From positions 1 through 10,903 of the forward strand of contig JAPWVA010000018.1 of assembly GCA_028275245.1 (NCBI GenBank): a stretch of DNA of 10,903 nt, in the 5' to 3' direction. The notes beneath the pieces are model-generated. The model had not been told where the DNA came from. It ran no database searches and saw nothing but the letters and a program-made list of their open reading frames with translations. Position numbers and translations under genes: made by a program. Positions 1 to 5,158 of this stretch are shown here, one piece after another; the stretch's first letter is position 1, and the number at the start of each line of letters is the position of its first letter. Source of the stretch: Actinomycetota bacterium (GTDB lineage Bacteria; Actinomycetota; Geothermincolia; Geothermincolales; RBG-13-55-18).

Positions 1-57
1 TTCCCTCAACTGCGAGAACGCCGCCTGGAGCAAATCGCCAGGTATAGAGGGATATAA
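1..57 (+). CDS. Possible C-terminal tail of an upstream gene (partial)
   Basis: Frame 1 is open from the window edge to a TAA at 55-57 and reads as a charged, helix-prone tail (LRERRLEQIARYRGI). That would fit a gene ending seven bases before the Nudix start. The evidence is weak. The frame used by the Nudix gene is also open back to the edge, and the minus strand has an ATG at 63-61 followed by a plausible open frame. Nineteen codons cannot separate these options, and no function can be given. Confidence 0.2.
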   Translation, partial: FPQLRERRLEQIARYRGI

Positions 58-58
58 T
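53..58 (+). promoter_or_regulatory. Perfect -10 box (TATAAT) of a leaderless promoter
   Basis: TATAAT lies with six bases between its end and the ATG at 65, so transcription would start at or next to the start codon. No Shine-Dalgarno sits at the usual distance (the nearest, GAGGG at 47-51, is 13 bases away). No TTGACA-like -35 is visible at 16-18 bp spacing. The radical SAM gene at 989 shows the same layout, which supports a real promoter. Confidence 0.5.
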
Positions 59-64
59 GGCATC

Positions 65-646
65 ATGTCCTACATCACCGAGAGCATGATAGCGGCCATG
101 GAGGAAAAATACGGAAGGCCGCGGCGGATGGAGATAGCGGTGGAGATATCCCCCGCCGAGTTCGAGATGCTCCGCGGCTCCCAGAAGCACGGCCGCAACC
201 ACGACATCACCCTCTTCATCTTCGAGGACCGGGGGTACCGGCGCTTCGCGGCCATCGCCAAACACTTCTTCCCCCCCGGGGCCTACCGGGCTCCCAGCGG
301 GGCCGCTGGCCCGGGGGAGGGGCTGGAGGAAGGGGCCCGGAGGGAGGCGCTGGAGGAGACGGGCCTGGAGATAGTGCTGGACCGCTTCATCCTCCGCGTG
401 GACGCCCTCTTCTCCTGCGGCAGGGAGTTAGAACCCTGGAAAAGCCTGGTATTCACCGCCCTCGCCCGAGACGGAGACCTATCCCCGCGGGACACCGAGG
501 AGATCCGCGAGGCGAGATGGCTCACCCTGGAAGAGCTGCAGGGTTCGGTGAGGCGCATCCTCCTGGACACGGGAATGGCTCTATTCCGCTACCGCGTGGC
601 CCTGCACGACGCAGCGGTGGAGGAGATCGAGAGGCTGCGCGGGTAA
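65..646 (+). CDS. Nudix hydrolase (193 aa), substrate unknown
   Basis: The protein should cleave a nucleoside diphosphate linked to another moiety, in the cytoplasm, using a divalent metal. A complete Nudix box (GX5EX7REUXEEXGU) runs from Gly79 to Leu101: Gly79, Glu85, then REALEETGL at 93-101, with metal-binding Glu97 and Glu98. About 75 residues precede the box, including a GSQKHGRNHDITLFIF segment and hydrophobic strands typical of the Nudix fold. The length is normal for the superfamily. The box alone does not predict substrate; ADP-sugar, (d)NTP or cap-like substrates all remain possible. The ATG at 65 is favoured because TATAAT ends six bases before it, but the frame stays open to the window edge, so a longer protein cannot be excluded. 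No partner gene is adjacent. Confidence 0.85.
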   Translation: MSYITESMIAAMEEKYGRPRRMEIAVEISPAEFEMLRGSQKHGRNHDITLFIFEDRGYRRFAAIAKHFFPPGAYRAPSGAAGPGEGLEEGARREALEETGLEIVLDRFILRVDALFSCGRELEPWKSLVFTALARDGDLSPRDTEEIREARWLTLEELQGSVRRILLDTGMALFRYRVALHDAAVEEIERLRG

Positions 647-974
647 CCCGGGGGAAGCGGGGACGCACGGGGCCCGGTGGAGGCTTTAGGCCGGGCTGGC
701 GGGAGGTCTCTGCGCGGCCGTTCGGGGGTTGAGCACTCCCGCGGATCCCGGGGAGCCGGGGAAGGGAAAACGGGATCGGCGGGGCATGGTCCTCCTCACA
801 CCTCTCGAGTAAAGAAGTCTCCGTGGGCTCAACGGCCCGGTAAAGCGTCTAGGGCGGGGGACGACCGGACAGCGTGTTGGTATCCGGTGAAAGGCGGGTG
901 GCGTTTGAAACCTGGTAAAGCGGTCTTTGGCGGGGGACGACCGGAAAGAGCGGGAACCCGAGCCCGTCGTCCTG
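647..974. other. Gene-free intergenic stretch
   Basis: No frame on either strand reads like a protein. It holds the tandem repeats (838-944) and a GCCCGG/CCGGGC hairpin at about 671-696 shortly after the Nudix stop. That hairpin lacks a T-run and is not a convincing intrinsic terminator. Confidence 0.5.
838..944 (+). repeat. Tandem pair of ~31-bp imperfect direct repeats
   Basis: Copy 1 (838-868) and copy 2 (913-944) share GGTAAAGCG, a variable middle containing TCT, and an exact 16-bp block GGCGGGGGACGACCGG (853-868 and 929-944). The period is about 75-76 bp, close to seven helical turns. Copy 2 ends about 30 bases before the TATAAT of the radical SAM gene. The layout resembles paired regulator sites upstream of a promoter, but no known operator is recognised. 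Structured untranslated RNA is an alternative. Confidence 0.6.
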
Positions 975-980
975 TATAAT
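975..980 (+). promoter_or_regulatory. Perfect -10 box (TATAAT), probable leaderless promoter
   Basis: TATAAT is preceded directly by TG, near an extended -10, and ends eight bases before the ATG at 989. There is no Shine-Dalgarno at all before that ATG. No -35 hexamer is visible. Together with the identical arrangement at 53-65 this points to leaderless transcription. Confidence 0.55.
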
Positions 981-988
981 ATAAATCC

Positions 989-1882
989 ATGGATTGCAAC
1001 GTCTTCCCCGTCCTGAAATACGAGGAGCCCCTGTACCGGCCTCCCTGCGAGGCGGGAAGTCTCATCCTGCAGGTGACCCTGGGTTGTCCCCACAACCAGT
1101 GCCTCTTCTGCGGCATGTACAAGATGAAGAAGTATCGGGTGAGGGACCCGGAGGAGGTCAAGGCCGACCTGAGGAAGGCCAGGTTGGCCTACCGGCACGT
1201 AGAATCCATCTTCCTGGCCGACGGGAACACGGTGGCCATGAACTCCCACAAACTGGAGGAGATAATCCGCTACGCCAGGAGGCTCTTTCCCGAGGCCAGG
1301 CGCATCTCCTCCTACGGGGGCGCCCGGTTCCTCAGGGGCAAGTCGCCGGAGGCCCTGAAGAGGCTCCGGGAAGCGGGACTAGATGTCATCTACCTCGGCC
1401 TGGAGAGCGGGGACGACGAGATCCTGCGCCGCATGAGGAAGGGAGTGGATTCCACCGGCATGATCGAGGCGGCGAGGAAGGTCAGGGAAGCGGGCATCAC
1501 CCTCTCGGTATACGTCCTACTGGGGCTGGGCGGCGAGGACCGCTGGAAGGAGCACGCCGAGAACACCGCCCGGGTCCTCAACCGGATGGAACCCGATTAT
1601 ATAAGACCCCGCACATTGTACCTCATGCCGGGGATACCCCTCTACGAGGAGGCGCGGAGGGGGCTGTTCCGGGAGGCCTCGGGCGAGACGGTGATGAGGG
1701 AGCTCCGGCTCATGCTGGAGAGATTGGAAGTGGAAGCCTGGTTCCTCTGCGACCACGTGTCCAATTACCTACCCCTGTATGGCAAGCTCCCAGAAGACAG
1801 GGAAAAGATGCTGGAGATGGTGGACTTCGCCCTGGCCCACCGGGAGGAATACCTGGCCCCCCGTCACCTGACTCACCTATGA
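989..1882 (+). CDS. Radical SAM protein with CX4CX2C cluster motif (297 aa)
   Basis: This is a radical SAM enzyme that would bind a [4Fe-4S] cluster and cleave S-adenosylmethionine to a 5'-deoxyadenosyl radical. The cluster cysteines are Cys33, Cys38 and Cys41 (GCPHNQCLFCGM), spaced CX4CX2C rather than the usual CX3CX2C. The expected barrel motifs follow: LADGNTVAM (76-84), YLGLESGDDEIL (135-146), which fits a SAM-ribose binding strand, LLGLGGED (177-184) and YLMPGIPLY (211-219). The C-terminal DHVSNYLPLYGKLP (255-268) looks family-specific. From memory, a small COG1032-like family in anaerobes has this spacing, but I know no characterised reaction for it. There is no SPASM or B12-binding domain. 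The start is set by the adjacent TATAAT. It is followed by convergent genes on the other strand. Confidence 0.85.
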   Translation: MDCNVFPVLKYEEPLYRPPCEAGSLILQVTLGCPHNQCLFCGMYKMKKYRVRDPEEVKADLRKARLAYRHVESIFLADGNTVAMNSHKLEEIIRYARRLFPEARRISSYGGARFLRGKSPEALKRLREAGLDVIYLGLESGDDEILRRMRKGVDSTGMIEAARKVREAGITLSVYVLLGLGGEDRWKEHAENTARVLNRMEPDYIRPRTLYLMPGIPLYEEARRGLFREASGETVMRELRLMLERLEVEAWFLCDHVSNYLPLYGKLPEDREKMLEMVDFALAHREEYLAPRHLTHL

Positions 1883-2121
1883 TCCCATCAGCCCGGCCAC
1901 CGGGGCCACCTCGTCGCGAAAACTACGCCCTTTTCGCCCGGCCCGAGCTTGACGCCTCCGCTTCCCTTTTCCGCGATGGCCTGATCTTCCTTTACCCCAG
2001 GGACTTTCCGGCGGGGTTCCAACCCGGTAAATGACAAAGGAAACCGGGACCGGGTGGAGCGGGCGCAAGGGGCGTTTAACCATCGCGGTTATATCTCGCC
2101 CATCCAGTTAAGCTAGGAGCC

Positions 2122-2265
2122 TCAAAAGCGGGGGCGATAATCCGGGCAATCCACGGCGTTGGGACGCTCAGGGCGGTTGCATGCCCCGGGGTAGTCATAG
2201 GCACAGCTATCACAAAGAAAGCGCTGAAAACCCAATCGGTTAAGGATCTTCCTGAGGATGCCCAT
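2122..2265 (-). CDS. Small four-cysteine protein (47 aa), probable metal-binding
   Basis: A complete short gene runs ATG to TGA, preceded by a strong purine-rich ribosome site (GGAGGAAAGGAAGGAAG directly before the ATG). The product has a basic amphipathic N-terminus (MGILRKILNRLGFQRF, 1-16), then four cysteines: Cys18 and Cys21 (CDSC), Cys29 and Cys40, with aromatics and a conserved-looking RPERPNAVDCPDYRP stretch (31-45). The pattern CX2C-X7-C-X10-C suggests a small zinc site, or less likely an iron-sulfur site. I recall similar CXXC...RPNA...CPDY mini-proteins in anaerobic bacteria, but know no function. It lies 121 bases downstream of the response regulator on the same strand, so it could share its transcript. 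Confidence 0.72.
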   Translation of the reverse strand: MGILRKILNRLGFQRFLCDSCAYDYPGACNRPERPNAVDCPDYRPRF

Positions 2266-2325
2266 CTTCCTTCCTTTCCTCCAGGGGGGCGCCGGTCTCC
2301 TAGACCCCTCGCCGTAATGTCCACC

Positions 2326-2342
2326 GGCCTTCGGGAAAGGCC
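2326..2342 (-). other. Perfect 6-bp hairpin after the response regulator gene
   Basis: GGCCTT / AAGGCC with a 5-base loop lies about 45 bases beyond the regulator stop and before the small cysteine protein. No T-run follows on either strand, so it is not a clear terminator. It could be an RNA processing or stability hairpin. Confidence 0.35.
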
Positions 2343-2386
2343 ATCACGAGCCCGGGGAGGTGTGATGCGCAGGGCCCCGGCACACC

Positions 2387-3034
2387 CTAAACCACCAGTC
2401 CCTTGCGCAAGGCCGATGCCACCGCCTCGGTGCGATCCTTGACTCCCAGCTTGTCGAAGATGTGGGCGATGTGGGTCTTCACCGTCTGCACGCTTATGAA
2501 CAGGCGGTCCGCGATCTCCTTGTTGGAAAGGCCGTCCGCCAGGAGCTGCAGGATCTCCAACTCCCGATCGCTCAGACCGTAAGTGTCCCGGTTCTTGCGT
2601 GCCAGGTAGAGGTATTCCTTGAGGAGGTGGGCCTGGGCCTCCGGGTAGAGGGTGGCCCCGCCCCGGTGCACCTCTTTGATGGATTCCACCAGCTCCTCCA
2701 GGCTGACGTTCTTGAGCAGGTATCCCGTGGCCCCTGCCTTGACCGATTCGTAGACGTAGCCCTCTTGGTCCATCATGGTGAGCATGATGACCTTCACCTC
2801 GGGGAGGTCCTTCTTTATGAGGCGAGTGGCGGCAATGCCGCTAAGACCTGGCATGCTTATGTCCATGAGGATGACGTCGGGCTTCAGGGACTTGGCCTTG
2901 CTCACCGCCTCGTCCCCGTCAGAAGCCTCGCCACAAACCTCTATACCCGGCTGCAGTCGCAACAGGTTGGCCAGGCCCTCCCTCACCAGCCGGTGGTCGT
3001 CCACCACCATCACCCTGATCTTCCCTTCCGCCAC
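2387..3034 (-). CDS. NarL/LuxR-family response regulator (215 aa)
   Basis: A cytoplasmic DNA-binding response regulator. The receiver domain spans about 5-120: acidic pocket Asp12-Asp13, phosphoacceptor Asp58 (ILMDISMPG), Thr86 and Lys108 (YLLKN). The C-terminal LuxR/GerE helix-turn-helix spans about 152-213 (LSDRELEILQLLADGLSNKE; recognition region SVQTVKTHIAHIF). Length and layout match NarL, LiaR and DegU-like proteins. The start is GTG at 3034, fixed by AAGGAGG at 3047-3041 six bases upstream. It lies 92 bases downstream of a HisKA_3 kinase, the class that normally partners with NarL-type regulators, so the two probably form a pair. Target genes are not evident here. Confidence 0.93.
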   Translation of the reverse strand: MAEGKIRVMVVDDHRLVREGLANLLRLQPGIEVCGEASDGDEAVSKAKSLKPDVILMDISMPGLSGIAATRLIKKDLPEVKVIMLTMMDQEGYVYESVKAGATGYLLKNVSLEELVESIKEVHRGGATLYPEAQAHLLKEYLYLARKNRDTYGLSDRELEILQLLADGLSNKEIADRLFISVQTVKTHIAHIFDKLGVKDRTEAVASALRKGLVV

Positions 3035-3126
3035 GTACTCCCTCCTTACGCCGTCCTCAGGCCTTCTCCAGCCATTTTATCCCACCATATCCGGCGCTCT
3101 TCCGGTCGAGGGGACCCGGGGCCACA

Positions 3127-4767
3127 TCATTTTCCGGGCACTACCGGCAACCTGACGCTTATGCGGGTACCGAGTCCCGGCTCCGACTGCACGTCCAGGG
3201 TCCCTCCCAGGGACTCCGCCCTCTCCCTCATGCCGATGATGCCGAAGCCCTTGCCCTCCCGGCGATATATCCCGGAGATGTCAAAGCCGCTCCCGTCGTC
3301 TGCCACCTCCATAAGCAGCTCGTCTCCTTTCTCCTCTACCTTCACCTGCACCTTCTTACAGCCTGAATGTCTCACCGCGTTGTTGAGGGCCTCCTGGGCT
3401 ATGCGGAAAAGGGCCGTCTCCACCCGGGGGTCGGGCTTGGCCCCCATCCTGATATCCAACTCCACCACGGGATGACGCTCACCCAGGCGCTCCAGGGTCT
3501 TCACATATTCTTCCAGGGCGCAGGCTAGGCCCATCTCCTCCAGCATGGCCGGTCGCAGGCCGGAGATGATCCTCCTCATCTCCCCGATGCTGCGGTTTAT
3601 CAGTTCCTCGGCTTCCTCCAGAGGCTGCCTACTTTCGGGGGACAGGTCCTGCGACCTAGCGGCGAAGAGGCGTAGCCGGAACAAGGCACCGGCCATGTTC
3701 TGGATGACGCCATCGTGTAGCTCCGCCGCGATGCGCCGCCTTTCCTCCTCCTGGGCGGTGATGAGGCGCTGCAGGAGCCCGCGGTGGGCCTCCTCCTGGG
3801 ACCTAAGGTCGGCCAACAGCCGGGCGTTCTCCAAGGCCATGGCCGTCTCGTTGGCCACCGCCGATAGGACCTCTTCCTCCTCCCGGCTGAACCAGGTCTT
3901 GCCCGTCGCCCCCAGGCACATCAAGCCGATGAGCCTGTCCTTCGAACGGAGGGGCATGAAGAAAACCTCCTCCACCCCGGGGGGCAGGGCCTCGACGGAT
4001 AAAATCCTGAGGGAGGGTAGCTCCTCCCGAGTGAGACCCAGGGGACGGCTCTCGCCCGCCGGTGGGAAAAGGCGGGCCAACCTCTGGGCCCCGCCGGGCG
4101 TGAGGGTTCCGCATTGCAAGCCTTGGGAGGTGGGGCCAGAGTGCAGGAACACCGACTCCACCCGCGAGCCTTGGCCGTCCAAGAGGAAGACCGCACAGAA
4201 GTCCAGGTGGAAGAGGTCAGACAGTTTCTCCATGACCACCTGCAGGACCTCTTCCACTTCCAGGCTGGAGATGATGGCCTCGGTCACGGCATGGAGGGTG
4301 GATAGCTGCAGGCCTCGGATCCGCTCCTTGCGGCGCCTTTCCTCCAGGTCGGGATCCCGGGGATGGAGCGCCCTCTTCACGTGCTCCTTGAGGTCCTCCA
4401 AATCGAAGGGCTTGGTGACGTACTCCACCGCACCCCCGCTGTAACCCTTCAGCCGGTCCACGTCGGAGCCCCGGGCCGTCACCACGATCACCGGGATCTT
4501 GGAAGTAGAAGGGTCCGACTTGAGCCTCCGCAGCACCTCCCAGCCGTCCACCTCCGGCATCATGATGTCCAGGAGAATGCAATCTGGCTTGGCGCGGGCC
4601 ACCTCCTCCAGCGCCTGCCTGCCATCGTGGGCCACCCGCACGGAAAAACCCTCCAGTTCCAGGTTGAAGGCGATGATGCGGGCCACGTCGGGCTCGTCGT
4701 CCACCACCAGCACCTCAGCCTTGTGCTTTTCCTCCATAGAGGAATCGTCTTCCTGAAGGTGGCTCAC
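3127..4767 (-). CDS. Soluble REC-GAF-HisKA_3 histidine kinase (546 aa)
   Basis: A histidine kinase that probably phosphorylates the NarL-type regulator encoded next. Numbered from the GTG start: receiver domain at about 17-135 with Asp67 (LLDIMMPE) and Lys119 (YVTKPFD); a GAF domain at about 153-318; a HisKA_3 helix pair with phospho-accepting His351 (ELHDGVIQN); and an HATPase_c domain with an N box (EALNNAVRHS, about 459-468), DDGSGF and a glycine-rich GFGIIGMRERAESLGG stretch. No membrane segment is visible, so it should act in the cytosol. GTG at 4767 is chosen because GGAGG at 4777-4773 sits five bases upstream. The frame stays open 112 codons further but that stretch is not protein-like. 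ATG at 4737 is an alternative. A receiver domain at the N-terminus is unusual and implies input from another kinase. Confidence 0.9.
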   Translation of the reverse strand: MSHLQEDDSSMEEKHKAEVLVVDDEPDVARIIAFNLELEGFSVRVAHDGRQALEEVARAKPDCILLDIMMPEVDGWEVLRRLKSDPSTSKIPVIVVTARGSDVDRLKGYSGGAVEYVTKPFDLEDLKEHVKRALHPRDPDLEERRRKERIRGLQLSTLHAVTEAIISSLEVEEVLQVVMEKLSDLFHLDFCAVFLLDGQGSRVESVFLHSGPTSQGLQCGTLTPGGAQRLARLFPPAGESRPLGLTREELPSLRILSVEALPPGVEEVFFMPLRSKDRLIGLMCLGATGKTWFSREEEEVLSAVANETAMALENARLLADLRSQEEAHRGLLQRLITAQEEERRRIAAELHDGVIQNMAGALFRLRLFAARSQDLSPESRQPLEEAEELINRSIGEMRRIISGLRPAMLEEMGLACALEEYVKTLERLGERHPVVELDIRMGAKPDPRVETALFRIAQEALNNAVRHSGCKKVQVKVEEKGDELLMEVADDGSGFDISGIYRREGKGFGIIGMRERAESLGGTLDVQSEPGLGTRISVRLPVVPGK

Positions 4768-4770
4768 GGT

Positions 4771-4780
4771 CTCCTCCCTT
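4771..4780 (-). promoter_or_regulatory. Ribosome binding site fixing the kinase GTG start
   Basis: AAGGGAGGAG on the minus strand places a GGAGG core five bases before GTG at 4767. Neither the ATG ten codons further in nor any start in the upstream open extension has a comparable site. Confidence 0.7.
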
Positions 4781-5062
4781 CCTGCACGCCCCGTAGGCCC
4801 GCGGCGCTTACGGCTGCTTCGCCGCCCGAGGGCGACTTTATTGATTAATCGGTACGGATCACGGCGGCATTGAGACGGAATGGCCATCCAGACGGAAGGT
4901 GTGCATGATCGCCCTGCGAGCCCGGCTTCCAAGAGGGGCCCTGTGGTGCCGGAGACCATCCAAACCCGGGAAGTCAATAGCGAGATCGGGGCTCCGAGTG
5001 GGGCCAGGACGCGAAACCATGGCGCGGAGGACTTTTCCTCCCTGGTAGGGAAAAGCTCATAT

Positions 5063-5082
5063 AAAAACCCCACCGTCGGGGG
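5063..5082 (-). terminator. Rho-independent terminator after the HD-GYP gene
   Basis: On the minus strand a CCCC / GGGG stem with a six-base loop (GACGGT) is followed at once by TTTTTAT. It lies about 75 bases past the HD-GYP stop. The stem is short but all G-C. It would separate the HD-GYP transcript from the kinase-regulator transcript. Confidence 0.5.
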
Positions 5083-5091
5083 AAAGCCGGG

Positions 5092-5120
5092 AGACCCGCG
5101 CAAGTATCACAGCGGGGTCT
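5092..5120. other. 9-bp hairpin with one bulge, possible pseudoknot
   Basis: AGACCC-G-CGC (5092-5101) pairs with GCGGGGTCT (5112-5120), with G5098 bulged and a ten-base loop. The loop contains GTATC (5104-5108), complementary to GATAC at 5130-5134, so loop-tail pairing is possible on either strand. It lies between the HD-GYP stop and the terminator, in the 3' untranslated region of that gene. Confidence 0.4.
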
Positions 5121-5158
5121 AAAGGGAGCGATACCGTGAAGGGAACCGCCGGGACGCT

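Larger units (their letters stand above)
4768..5158. other. Gene-free stretch between the HD-GYP and kinase genes
   Basis: It contains the hairpin and terminator listed separately, a second hairpin CTTTTCC / GGAAAAG (5032-5055), a GATTAATC palindrome (4843-4850) and the kinase ribosome site. Open frames here, including 80 codons on the plus strand from 4880 and the 112-codon upstream extension of the kinase frame, show no protein-like pattern. No clear -35/-10 pair for the kinase was found. Confidence 0.5.

Noticed and set aside
1..63. Divergent minus-strand gene starting at ATG 63-61
   Set aside because: It would overlap the Nudix promoter and start region, has only a weak AGGA site, and only 21 codons are visible.
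2011..2026. T-arm-like GGTTCCAACCC suggesting a tRNA
   Set aside because: No matching acceptor, D or anticodon arms are found around it.
994..2034. 346-codon open frame overlapping the radical SAM gene in another frame
   Set aside because: It is a shadow of the radical SAM gene: low-complexity Gly/Pro/Arg composition and no recognisable motif.
1877..2083. 68-codon minus-strand frame with a TATAAC just before its ATG
   Set aside because: The product is a very basic, proline-rich sequence without protein-like pattern; the promoter-like box has no -35 and could be chance.
1883..2121. Terminator for the radical SAM gene
   Set aside because: CCCGG/CCGGG hairpin at 1892-1904 has no T-run; nothing else convincing is present in this gap.
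4768..5103. 112-codon in-frame upstream extension of the kinase
   Set aside because: The extension has no domain-like pattern, covers the hairpin and terminator, and GTG at 4767 has a good ribosome site.
4880..5122. 80-codon plus-strand open frame in the HD-GYP/kinase gap
   Set aside because: No good ribosome site, no recognisable motif, and it overlaps the terminator and hairpin of the other strand.
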